The notes under the pieces are model-generated. The model was not told where the DNA came from, searched no databases, and saw only the letters and a list, made by a program, of their open reading frames with translations. This document shows, one piece after another, positions 45,453-56,833 of a DNA stretch of 64,000 nucleotides. The DNA lies in NCBI GenBank assembly GCA_036936605.1, contig JAUPFV010000001.1, forward strand, positions 75,349,910-75,413,909. Reading direction: 5' to 3'. The stretch comes from Limnanthes douglasii subsp. nivea. Its lineage: Eukaryota > Streptophyta > Magnoliopsida > Brassicales > Limnanthaceae. Each line of letters begins with the position of its first letter. Position 1 is the stretch's first letter. The position numbers and the translations under genes are program-made.

Positions 45453-46850
45453 TTATAACGTACTGTTTATATTGGGGGATGACGTCCGGCTACTCCCTAG
45501 CGCGTAACAAATAATGTCTCCTCTTCCTAGATTGGTTCTAGGAACAAACAGAGGGAACAGTTTCTCTTGGACCCAACCAAACTTCCACATTACTCGGTCT
45601 AGGTGGTAAGCCTCGTTTACCAACATTAGACGAATAAGGTTGCGATACAACCCTATTGCTTGCTCTAGGAACACTGCACAAATGTTCTCGTAAGGTCGTA
45701 AAATCCACTACAAATAAACATCTAAACATGTAATAAATAAACACACAATATATTAATCAATGAGAAGAAGAAAACTTACGTCTTTTTCTGGCAATCAGCT
45801 TTCTCGGCGCCCACGCTAGCATCTTCGGATTCGTTGGGCTATAACCAATATTCACCGTCTCCTGAAAAAACAGGAAGTGGTCATATATCCAATACTCTAA
45901 TAGCACCGAGAAACCAACCATGCTCTTAAAAGAATGCTTCGAAATTCCTCCCAAACTCTTGTACAGCTATACCAATGCGCAGGTACCCCATGCGTACTCA
46001 TTAAGGTTCCTCAAGTGCTGGAGATGATGGAGAAAATCGCATTGGATGTTCTTTTGGCTAGTGTTCATGAAGATCGTACATCTGAGGAAGGACATGATGT
46101 ATGTCCTAACAACTTGTTTCTTCATCTCTGGAGTGAGCGTGAAATTGAAATACAAATATTCGTCCACGAAAAACATAGTCCTTAGCCATCGGAGACCAAA
46201 TCCACTCCCGTCATGCGCCTCCATATCCTCATGTACGACTTTTGCCAAAACTCCCAACATCGATGCATAACGTGCATATGTCTGATCTATCGACTCCGTC
46301 CTAAAGGCGTCCAGCGTGATGGTAATCACGCCAAACGAGAACTGAAAGGTGTTGGTCTGTTGGTGCCACCTCTCAATGAAAACCTCGTCCACTTGTGAGT
46401 GCGAGTTGAACTTCGGTAGATGGCACATGAGTGGCCAGAACCGAGTCTCTTCTAATATAGCCTTGACCCCTAGTAGTTTGTTAAGATCTCATTGACCGAG
46501 AAGACCATACTTTGATTGGAGCGTAATGCCAGATCGAGAAAGAAAAAAGCAAACAAACATGGATATACCGTAAGAAACATAGTACAAGTAAAACATAAAT
46601 AATTAAGTCCGAAATTTAAAAACTTACGTCGTCCATGAACATGAAGTAAGCCACATGTTTCGTATAGTCCAGGAACCAAATGATATTGTTCTGCTATAAT
46701 AAAAGGTTCCTCCATCCCTCCGGATCAGTTTGACGGAGTTGGGTACGAACCTCTCGTGGAGGTGATGGCTTCGTCTCCTCCTCCTCCGAGTCTATAAGCG
46801 CAGGGCATTGCCTCACGACCTCTCATGGAGGAGATGGTTGTACTACGTGC
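45453..46850 (-). pseudogene. plant mobile domain (PMD) gene, three recognisable exons
   Basis: Exon 1 (to 46628) ends VRTQLRQTDPEGWRNLLL, a TAG, then FLDYTKHVAYFMFMDD. Its donor is GTAAGT (intron starts at 46627). Exon 2 (about 46512-45780) contains ERWHQQTNTFQFSFGVITIT, LRWLRTMFF, the VVRTYIMSFLRCTIF segment, NEYAWGTCALV, a TAG, then LYKSLGGIS and LEYWIYDHF. This order (E-R-W...T-H-T-F-x-x-P-x-G-E, W-L, Y-x-x-x-x-I-G-x-x-L-F, W-G-x-x-x-L-x-x-L-Y) is that of plant mobile domain proteins. A 72-bp intron (45779-45708) precedes exon 3, with LDRVMWKFGWVQEKLFP (V-x-x-Q-F-G-x-x-Q-like). PMD genes are known from transposons and as host genes. Internal stops (one in exon 1, two in exon 2) show decay. 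Palindrome arrays lie on both sides. Confidence 0.82.
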
Positions 46851-47104
46851 TCCTATGTGGTATCGTATTTTTTATGCTTCACTGAGCGAGACGTATGAAC
46901 CAGACGATCCCCACGTTCACCCGATCAGCCCGATCGCCTTTTGGTCGACTAGTAGCATCACCTTTTTGGGAAGGGGGACGGACTTCTTCCCGTTCACGCC
47001 TTGCCACTTTCTTTCCTCTCTCCTTCTAGGGTATAGGTACCTCATGCCTATGAAAATAAATCAAATTTAAAAACAAAACTCAACCTTGAAATAAACTAGG
47101 TCAT

Positions 47105-47360
47105 CGCTGGTTGAGGCTAGGTTTAACTGGCGCATAACGTAAAGGCCATGGAAATAAAACATATCTTCCCCGCCAGGGCTACCCAGCCTCAACCGGCGGG
47201 GTTCAAGAAGTATTTGGAAAAAAACAAATTACCCCGCCGGTTGGACGGTTCTCATCCGGTGGGGTTCATGAACTACTTGGAAAGAAAACAAGCTACCCCG
47301 CCAGTTGGACGGTTCTCATCCAGCGGGGTTCATGTACACATTCGCAAACCGGTATGAAAA
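47105..47360. repeat. palindrome array 2 (three 64-bp tandem units, each a palindrome)
   Basis: Units begin at about 47167, 47231 and 47295 (64-bp period). Each has ccccgccggttggacg, a short centre and catccggtgggg, the same inverted arms as array 1. A further degenerate palindrome (atcgctggttgaggctaggt) lies at 47103. The array sits upstream of the PMD gene's 5' end. The 69-residue plus frame over it is an artefact of the repeat. Confidence 0.88.
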
Positions 47361-48309
47361 CCAAACTCTAATCAAAATAAAAAAACAACCATTCAACCAT
47401 AAATTCAGCCTCCTAACATGAATATCGCACTTTTAAGACCTAAATAAACATACATTTGTTTATTCTAACACCCCAAGTAACATAAATCTAAAAAGACAAA
47501 AAAACTAAATATAAATAAAAAAGAAGATTTTAAATTAGTAACTCAGTGTATCCCCTTGTCTATTGTTGTTGTTTGTTGGATTAGAGTCTTCCGGAGTTGT
47601 TGGAGTTGTTGAAAAACATTTTTTGGTTAACCGAAAAAGTTGATTTTGTGATTTTGGGTTTTTGAAGGTTTTAAGAAGGAGAGGAGAGGGAAATGTTAGA
47701 TTTTTGGCGACGTTTTTGTTTTGGGGATGGTTAGAGTTTAGAGTTAGGGCTTAATAAAACAGGCGGAGGTATTTTGAGTATAATGTTGTGGATACTTAAA
47801 ATAGGTGATGAGATAGTCAAAAATGGGGCTACTTATCGAAATGGGACCAGATTTAGCCAAAGCCTTCGTTATATTTAAGTTTTCGAAGAAAAAATATATA
47901 CTTTTTTGTATATTTTATTTGTTTTAATTTTTCATGAAAAATAAAAAAAATAACTTTATTTATAGAGAAGTACATGAAAATAATCTTATTTATTTTACAT
48001 GATTTTATTCCAAATCATCGAAAAATAACTATATTTAAGCAAAATTTGTTTTTCAAAATCACTAAAAAAATTCAAAGAAAAACTTCCTAAAAAATATAAG
48101 TATAATTCAAATTTTTAAACAACTAACAAACCTATTCATAAAAATGAAGCTCCAATAATTCCACTAAATCAAACTCCTCATCAACAAAATTTGATAAATC
48201 CAAACATTTTATCTTTTTGTTTTCTAGTTTAGTCGATGTCAATAGCTGTTAAGGTTAATAACGATATTGTTTTTCATAACATCGGTATGGTGTTAATATT
48301 TCCTTTATA
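47361..48309. other. AT-rich spacer, no gene
   Basis: No coding remnant. The stretch 47760-47870 (ending gggaccagatttagccaaag) has the look of a DNA-transposon end on the upstream side of the PMD gene, but no inverted partner was found. Confidence 0.4.
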
Positions 48310-49130
48310 GCCCAATGGATTCCCGGCCCTTAAGCTACACTCCCAGAGGGGTCTAAAAAAGACTACTACTTTCCGGAGAAAATACGATGCAATTTATAGA
48401 TGAACATATATGGGGTCAAAGGTTGGTATTTTAAGCAAGGCAGAAGGTTACGCTGAGAAAGGAAAGACATCAATTTTTATAGAGAAACAATAGAAGATTA
48501 TGAATCCCAAGAAGTGCAAAAAGAAATAAGCAGAAGTCAAACTTCTTATTGCAATAATCAAGGTCTTAGGGCCCAACCTTTGCGAAGTAAAAAATAAATA
48601 CTTGATTTCTCTTCACGACATCAAGTAAAATTATTACTCCGAAGAGGAATAATCAAATATTCAGGCATGTTCAGGGATTCTGATCTTAGTGGATGTATGC
48701 TTCCCAAAGACACGAGACGCTACTCTTTGCAAAAATAAAATGTTACTGGTTTACCCGGCGATGCTGATCTGGAGGCTTCAGTTCCCGCTAGACCCTTTGA
48801 TAATTCGATATTTTAAATTGGTGAATATGTTCTCAAATCAAACAAGTCTGAACAATTAGTTCACGCCGATATCGTGTATTGCTGCATCTATATCGTCTAA
48901 AATTGAGATGCCTATGGAGCCGTTTGCTACGATCACTTTCTTGTTTAGGAACCCTCGTGTCCTTTTCTACTATATTACTCTGAGGAACGAGTATAAAGTA
49001 GTAGTACACCTACTGAGAAGCTGAGAAGACTTGGAAGCATCAATTCTTCTTCGTTGCTGTTGGGAGAATGCCAAGGAGATCTCGAGGAAGACTAATCCAA
49101 ACCTAGTTGAGAGGGAGTAGAAAAGCAAAT
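48310..49130 (+). pseudogene. aORF-type gene fragment ('Tat-E'), plus strand
   Basis: Plus-strand frames carry a core LQFPLDPLIIRYFKLVNMFS followed by SCIAASISS and NEYKVVVHLLRS. It aligns with the Tat-A aORF core (LRFPFDLMIVEYFKILNLFP ... YLTLVDDFKVIGD). Just 3' of it, CCWENAKEISRKTNPNLVE aligns with GAWEIGKEISEENPSKHNLV. Both loci then show AAGCAA plus two bases directly before GTAAGT (here 49131-49136), i.e. the same splice-donor position and phase. Upstream (48.35-48.7 kb) frames are broken but lie where the N-terminal part of the aORF should be. No sense pol lies next to it in the required minus orientation except Tat-D beyond the second duplication copy. Confidence 0.65.
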
Positions 49131-50245
49131 GTAAGTTTATTTTTTTTGTCGACTTGAACTACAATTGTTATTATAATGCTTAAACACTTATGCTCCCCAT
49201 TTTTTAGTTATCTCTAAGTCCAAGAACCACACTTAAAAGTTACCGAAGAGACTTCCCGCAAGCTAAACCAATGCTTCAAATGAACCGGTTTTTATCCAGA
49301 TTCATCTATGGACTTATTAGTCTATTTAAAAAACTAGTCAATAGTTAATATGATAGTTTGCATCCTCTGGAGGCTATGGGTAACTGCCGACTAATTCTAA
49401 GCCTCATATGTCCAAAGACAATGCTTTAGAAATAGATTTGAGTGGTACCATTGATACATGTATTGCATTCACAAATCGTTGGTAGGTATCGTATGACTAA
49501 TTATTTAGTATCAGCCATGATAGGAAGCCAATAATACTCGATCAACAAACTTTTTGTTGTCAAGACTTTTAAAGTCAAAATAAGCTGACCCATTTACATC
49601 ATGTAATTTAGAAAACACCATTTATGATTTATTAGTTCCAAAGCATCGCAAAAATGGTTGGCTTAAAGATTTTTTTAAAGTATGTCTCCACATACCGCGA
49701 AATCATGTACATTGAATCTTAGCCACTTTTTATCGACCAACAAAATCTTTCAGATTAGAAATACTTTAAACTTGTGTCTCCAATATTTCTCCAAGTCTGT
49801 CGAAATTTGGAACGCTTCCGTTGTGTTTAACTTCTGTTCGGAAACAGGTGTTATCAATAGTTACTCTTAATCAAATATCCATGAGTTTTAATGTTTATAA
49901 AGAGATAGAATTTTACATAAAAAACTAGTTGGATATTAAAATGTGAAACGACTCTTTATATAATAACATAATTTTGGATACGAATTAAAATGGGTTTTGA
50001 AGTTTTGTTGGATTTTTTGTTTTTTTTAATTAGATTTAGTTGCATGAATTTAGTATCAATGAAATGGTGATATTATATGATTAATTTAATAGATTCAATG
50101 ACATATTTTTATAGAATTTAATAACCAATAATAATAATAATATAATAATGTCAATTTTTATTTTTTAATTTATAAGCTATGTTTATAACGGAAACGAAGT
50201 TAAAAGATAAAGCTTCGCTTTCTAGAGACGAAAGTAATATATGTA
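49131..50245. other. non-coding stretch downstream of the aORF donor
   Basis: It begins with a plausible intron start (gtaagtttattttttttgtc). The remainder shows no supportable ORF; an (AAT)n tract lies at about 50129-50150. Duplication copy 2 begins at 50246. Confidence 0.5.
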
Positions 50246-50835
50246 TATATTTTATACATAGTGTATATTATTTTTAGAGACGAAGTAAAATTTTATCAAA
50301 GATTAACAAAAGGAAAAGATGCATCTAATAAAGAAGAAGATGAGACAAAGGTCCTAAAACAATCGTTAGACAAATGTCATAAAGAAGCGGTTAGACGAAG
50401 GTCACCAAGAAGTGTTAGATGCATGTTATATAAAAATAGTTAGACAAAGTTACCAAGATGTAGTTAGATAAGGGTCACAAAGAAAATAAGACGAGGGTTA
50501 TATGTAAAAAGTTAGATGGAGGTCATGAAGAAGATGTTGGGCGAGGGTGATAAAGAAGATAAGACGAAGGTAAGAAAATAAAAAATCCATTCGAGCGGGT
50601 ACAACTAATTAACACGTGGCAATATCTAATAGATTATCGAGATTGTTTGTTAGGCCATTATGACACGTGTAGTACAAAAGTTGGTAGAAATAATAATATA
50701 AATAGTATAAATAAGGACTTAAGTCTCCATTTGGAGCATGACACTTCGATATACAAAACATTTGTTACTATGATAATTATTTTGTTCTCGATTATTCTTG
50801 ATTACTTTGGATTTACATTTGAGAAGGATATCCCA
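50246..50835 (+). repeat. LTR-like block (copy 2)
   Basis: Nearly identical to 21431-22020, including gttagacgaaggtcaccaag, tgttaggccattatgacacg and aataaggacttaagtctcca. The short frames in it (50261-50443, 50647-50889) are repeat-derived. Confidence 0.8.
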
Positions 50836-51935
50836 TATAAAAAATGGTATACTTTTGTGTATATTTATATTTTATATTTTATTTTTTAGTTTAAAACCCA
50901 AAAGGTTTTGTTACTGGCAGAGAAATGTTGTTTTACTAATGAAAAAACATTTTTTTTCAGTTGCAAAAACATTGTTTTTTATTGTGAAACTAAGCTTTAC
51001 ACTTGCGAGAATAGATGTTAATTACTTGCGAAAGTAAGGTGTTTTAACTTGTGAAAAATTTATTTTTTTCACTTATAAAAATTAATTTTAATTGCTTGTA
51101 AAAATTAACATTTTTATTAGATACCTTATACAAGTCTCTTTTTAGTAAATTTTGTTGTTGTCGGGGCTGAATATGAGGATGATTGCCTATGGTTATTTGA
51201 ATTACTAAATCCTCATTTACTTGATCGTAAAATCACATTTATGTATGGTTATTATATAGGTATGGTTACTGATGTTTCAATAGTTTTCTCTTATTAGGAA
51301 CTCAAAACATGATTTGAGAAATATGCCTTATAATTTTATGATGAAGATAGTTCAGAAATTGAAATAGCGTATCTATGCGCCTAATGAGAATTTAGTCAAT
51401 AAATATATAAATAAGAATTTCACGAAGAAAATGGTCATAAAGTTGTGATTTTTATGGAAAACTGGTCTACTGAAAAATATTCATGCACATATTTTAGAGA
51501 TAAAAAATATGATTTTATTTCACCGGGGTGTTGCATAGTCATTTAATCATCAAAGAAAAGAATGTTGTATTCTTCATATTTTGGATTTACTTGACAAAAT
51601 TATAATTTTTTGATGACTCAAATTTCAAAGTGATACTCAAATCGTTTAAATTAGAATAATGAGTTGTGTCCTCATATTGACAAGAATCTTAAGTCTGATA
51701 CTAAAGTATGGCGTTGATAAATTCTCTAGTCATCTTCCCAAGTATTTTATGAAGTTCAGTGTGAACCAATTATGACTTGTTGATCTTTTAAATTACAAGT
51801 ATTCTTGTGTTATGTGAAAAATTCAATGTTTTCTTTAGTTGCATGCATATTGTACTTAGTATTCTCGAAAATCCTTCAACATATGCGGATCAATACTATT
51901 ACTCAAATTCTTATAAGGAAACTTATTCAAAAAAC
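50836..51935. other. duplicated AT-rich stretch (copy 2)
   Basis: The counterpart of 22021-23109, again with the acttgcgaaa motif field (about 50930-51130). No gene is visible. Confidence 0.6.
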
Positions 51936-52660
51936 AAACTAGTTTTAAGGCTAAAAACTATGGATAGTCCTAAATGCTTATCGCGGTTTAGTGTCCCGTT
52001 TTCACTTTTGTAACAAACTGATCTCCAATCTTCCCAAAAAATGATATAAAATAGCCATTCATGACATCATCAACCTTCTAATCTTGTTATATCATTTGAC
52101 CCTCCACTTCACCTTCCACGTAGGACGTTGATGTAGATGCGGCAAGTAATTATATATTCATCATTAACATTTTATCTCTACTATTTACTTAATATTTAAC
52201 CCACTAACCGACCCAGCTCACATATAAGTCGGCCCATATGACAGTCCTAACCCATTAATATTAAAATACCCAAATTCATAACCAAATTAGAATGACTAAT
52301 TGAATTTGGGTATTTTAATTGGAACGGGTTGGTTTTGTCATATGGTGCGAGTTATATGTAGGCTTGGTTGTGTAATGGGTTAAATAGTAAGTAAATAGTA
52401 AAAATGGAATGTTAATTGTGAATATTTAATTACTTACCGTGTCCATATCAACATTTTACATGAAAGATGACATAGATGATCAAATGGTATAAGAGGATTC
52501 AAAGAGTTGACGACGTCACGAATGACTAGTTTGTATAATTTTTTAAAACATTGGGGACCATTTGTTACAAAAGTAAACGTGATGAACTAAGGTGCGATAA
52601 TTTATAAACGTAGGGGACTAGCCATGGTTTTTAGCGGGTAAAAAACACCAGAGGTCCTCC
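51936..52660. mobile_element. truncated foldback element (copy 2)
   Basis: It starts aaactagttttaaggctaaa as at 23110 and carries the first large inverted repeat (palindrome centre about 52141-52450). It stops after ccagaggtcctcc, the first bases of the second inverted repeat. The right-hand terminus is missing because of the 5.7-kb deletion. Confidence 0.85.
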
Positions 52661-54330
52661 TCTATTTATAAACGTTTTAAAAAGCCCAATTTTTAACAAA
52701 CGCTCCATATTAAATCATATTAATGACCAACTATAATAATGTCCTAATCATAAAATATGAAACCTAATACCTAGGAAATCTATATTAATATGAAATCTAA
52801 TTGAAATAAAATACCAATTTAATAAGAAATCTAATTAAAATGAAATCCAATTAATATAGGAAGACCAAAATAAGATACCAAACTAAATAAGAATATTCCA
52901 ACAAATAAAAGTCTCCATTTTTATCAAGAAGTTAAGTCCAAACTGCATCAGATCAAACACAACATTTCAGTGGCATCGACAAGTTGCTTAAGAGCATTTC
53001 GTTTCGGACCATTCTGTTCTGGACTAGTCTGCTTCAGAGCATTTAGGTTATATTCGGCTTACTTTGGTCAAGCATATATGATTTGGTCTAGATTGCTTTG
53101 ACTATGCTCAACTCTTAGATTCTAGTAAACTCTTCTACACCCAAGTCAGGTTGAGCATCGAGTCATATAAAGAATTAGCACTTCCAACTAGATTGTTTCG
53201 ATCATATTTCTCTAGCTTAAAACTTAGTTCCATGCATTCACACTTACTTCTAGTGTTAACAATTAGTTCTTGCTTCAGCCCTTAGTTTTAGTTTTAAGTA
53301 CTTAGTTCTAGCTCTAACATCCATCTTCAACTCTAAGTTGCAGCCTTTCACACCAAGTTACATCTTCCACACCAAGTTACAAACTTTGAAACCAAGAAAG
53401 CCTTTGAAAATAATTTTACCTCCATAATTTTGAGCGTATACTTAACAAGTCTCCAACTAGGCTCAAGTGACACCGTTACCTGTTACCCTGATGCTCTAAC
53501 TACTCACCGGTGAGAAACTGTCCACCTACACGCTTGAAACGATCAATTCTCATGCAGTCAATGAACTCTATCAAGGTAATCATCCCTAATAGACCAATGT
53601 CCTGACATTCTACATCTAAAAAGATGGTAGTAGGATCCGTCCGACATAACTTATGATCAGACCAAGCAAATCTTGACAGTTGCTCCACCGTTTGAATATC
53701 TGAAACCTTTGACTAATCATACTTTAGATCAAGAGACAAACCTATCAATGATTGAACTTCTTTTGAAAATTTTGAAACTGAACCCAGCTTGAAAAAAACT
53801 TTAGTAGATCATCATCATCTTCACCTTATGATCAAACGTCATCTCAATCTTAGCTCCACCTTCGACACCTACTACATCTCCATGACGACCAGTAGTCTAA
53901 AGGATTTTATTGATGGTGATAATTGTCTGAGTTAATCATTTACTTAACCTCTTGTTATGTCGAGTTGTCAGAAGCAGAGCCCTTACTTTAAGTAATCTGT
54001 GGCTCGTCTTCTCATATATTTCCTGCCTCAGACTACTCTTCAAGATTCTGCTCTTATGCATACTAAACTAAGGACAATAGATAGCGAATTCTTGGTGCAG
54101 TAGGATTCAACCTCTTCAAGTGCTTTTCATATTGGAGCTCTACCATTTTCACCAAGACCTCAACAGTCTTCAGTCAAATTTTATCATACTCGTTGCAAAC
54201 ACTAGAAGCCACTTCTACCACTGACCCATCCATGACTAAAACACCATTAATCCGACTAGCCTCTATGACAACATGTGAGTCTTACAAGATCCTATGTTTG
54301 TCATCTCATCATTTATACTCAAACCCTTCT

Positions 54331-54663
54331 TCATCTGACACACTTATCAGACATAAAGTTATGTTTAAGTTTACATATATAACTCACATTTGTTAAAGTA
54401 TTTTCTAGTCCAGTAGACAACTTAAATTTAATACTCGTTGTTCTCTTCACAATACAACACACATTATTCCCCAACATGACCTTACAAACTTCAAACATTT
54501 CTAGATTTTCAAACCAATCCTTATTGGAAGTCATATATAATGAAGATCTGGAATAGAGAAGCCACTTGTTATTCTGCCTGCAATAAGTAACCACTAACAT
54601 ATTCATATTCATCCAAGACGATCCCATCATCTTCACTTGCATCATTCTAATAACTATTTGCAT
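54331..54663 (-). pseudogene. copia protease-region frame (copy 2)
   Basis: The frame is 110 residues long. It includes MTSNKDWFENLEMFEVCKVM, then GNNVCC and LTNVSYICKLKHNFMSD. These match the copia stretch just after the aspartic protease active site: an H-M-T/C-x-N-K-D-W-F segment, G-N/D-N, and L-x-D/N-V-x-x-x-P-x-L-x-x-N-L. The Asp-Ser-Gly active site is not visible, so the enzyme is not functional. This is the better preserved of the two copies. Confidence 0.7.
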
Positions 54664-54972
54664 TCCTCTCCTCGCGTCAGTTCCTATAAATATGGACTTT
54701 AATTTGGTAGCACTAACATTTCATTTTACAACCAACAAGTTTCTTGATTGAATATCTCTATCTAGGTTTTTAACTCACACTCAGCCCGACACCTTCGAAG
54801 TTACCTATTAGAATCGTATCCTGATGAAAGAAATTCGAGTTTAAGGGACTTTTCATTTCGTCCATTATGATTGACTCTTTTCAACAGATCATGGTGTAAA
54901 AAATTACTCATACACTTCCGGATGAGCTGTATTCAAATCAAGAATGATTTTATTGAAATCGTCCAAATGTCT

Positions 54973-55221
54973 TCATATTTCCCTACAACCATCCATCTGC
55001 AACGCGTAAAGTTGCTTCTTCAGGAATAACTTATTCGCCAAAGATATATTCATGTAAATAGCTAACATCGTATTCCATATCATTATGGGCGAATAATTTT
55101 CAAACACCTCTCGGAACATCTGGTCCCCTACGCTCAAGAGCAACACATTATGGGCATTGGACATCGCTTCAACATCAATCTTCTTTGTACCCTTCTCTTT
55201 AATGGCACCAGATATTCTCAT
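54973..55221 (-). pseudogene. copia gag remnant (copy 2)
   Basis: An 82-residue frame with NVLLLSVGDQMFREVFENYS and MLAIYMNISLANKLFLKKQL. It matches the copy 1 frame 32082-31801 with about ten substitutions. It is UBN2-like gag; the N-terminus and zinc knuckle are missing. Confidence 0.8.
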
Positions 55222-56833
55222 ATGTACAACGAATGCTTTAACCTTAATTCACCATGGATTAAAGTATTCATCTAATTTAAACTTCTAAATGTTAAACTTC
55301 ATAGAATACATCATTCTAAAAGCACTTGACTTTACTCCAAGATATCCGATCCTTGTCCTTCTACTTAGTGTTCATTACCAACAACGAATATTGATTTCAG
55401 ATCTCCAAGGTCACCGTACAACTTGTAAAAAAATATAAAAAATAATTAAGCAAGATTTGATCCAGCCATACCAAGACTTGCTAGGATGAATCCTAGCCAC
55501 TCAGAAAATTGATAATATAAAAGACCATAAATTAAAAAATCGCACAATAAGAGTTTTAACTTGTTTTGGATCGTGAAGAAATCCTACATCGACGTGTAAC
55601 AGACACAATATATTTATAGGAGGTTACAAAAGGGCTTTCAAACACTAAACACTCAATCACTATTTACGAAACTCTCTTATTGGTTTACAAAGAATTTGTA
55701 ATCTCATAATGCATATTGAAGTGTTTATCTTCTAACTCACTCTACTCTCTACAAATAGACTCGTTGATCTCCTATTTACCGTCACTCGTCAATTGTCTCG
55801 TCTCGCCACGCTTTAACCACAAGCTATGCTTCCTCTATATATAGACTTAGAGAAAACCATAATCCTTAAAAAATGATGCTGATTAAATCACATTAATCAA
55901 TTGTTGTACGAAAGTTCTAATAATAAAATAGGAAACCTAATAAATAAGTAATCCAAATTAAATTGAAATTTAATTAATATAGATTTGATTACTATGAAGT
56001 CAAATTAATATAGGAATACCAAAATTTTAAACCAAATTAAATATGAAACTTCTAGCGAATAGAAGCCTAGTTTGATCAAGAACTTAAGTCCAATTCCATC
56101 AGATCAAATACATTGTTTCAGTGACATCGGCAAACTAGTTATGACCAGTCAGCTTCAGTCCAGTTTGTTTCGGTTCATCATATATGCTTGAGTACAACTT
56201 GTTTTGATTGTGCCCAATCCTTACATTCCAGTAGACTCCTTCTACACCTAAAACCGGTTGAGCATCCTGTCACATAGAGAGTCGGTTGTTCCAACTGAAG
56301 TGCTCCGATCATATTTCTCAGCTACAACACTTACTTCCAGTCATCAATACATAATTCAAGTAGTAGCATTCAATTCCAATTCAGCTCTTAATTATATTCT
56401 TCGACATATAGTCTCAGCATCAATACATAGTTCAAGTATTAGCATTTTATTCCAATTTAGCTCTTAGTTATAGTCTTCGACATTTAGTCTTAGCTTCAGC
56501 ATCTCACTTCAACTCTAAGTTACAGCTTACGACATTAAATTACAACTTTCACACCAAATTATATCTTTTAACACAAGTCTTTGGCACCGAATACAAATTT
56601 CGACATTGATGTACTTAACTTTTGTCTAATTAAGAGTAAAGTCACGTAAGTATATATGGATCATTTCATATCAAATTTTAATGTTTATTAGCAGACAAAC
56701 TTATCAATAATATTAACAACTATTACAAAATAGTGTTTCTTTTATCGTTATTAGGAGATAACTTATTTTGGCAGTGTTAATATAGGTTTATACAGAATGT
56801 CAAGTGTTACGACAATCATCTATTAAAACTTGT

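Larger units (their letters stand above)
52661..56620 (-). mobile_element. Ty1/copia element, gag-protease only (copy 2)
   Basis: The counterpart of 29172-33540. The 3' LTR is truncated at 52661 and ends at 53447 (minus-strand start tgttaagtatacgc). The 5' LTR lies at about 55495-56620. The interior encodes gag (55221-54973) and a protease-region frame (54663-54331). No integrase, RT or RNase H is recognised. About 84 bp present in copy 1 near the inner end of the 5' LTR are absent here. Confidence 0.85.

Noticed and set aside
44431..47360. Assignment of the palindrome arrays to a CACTA transposon
   Set aside because: The motif style resembles CACTA subterminal repeats, but no CACTA ends, 3-bp target duplication or CACTA transposase was found; the nearby proteins are MULE-OTU and PMD.
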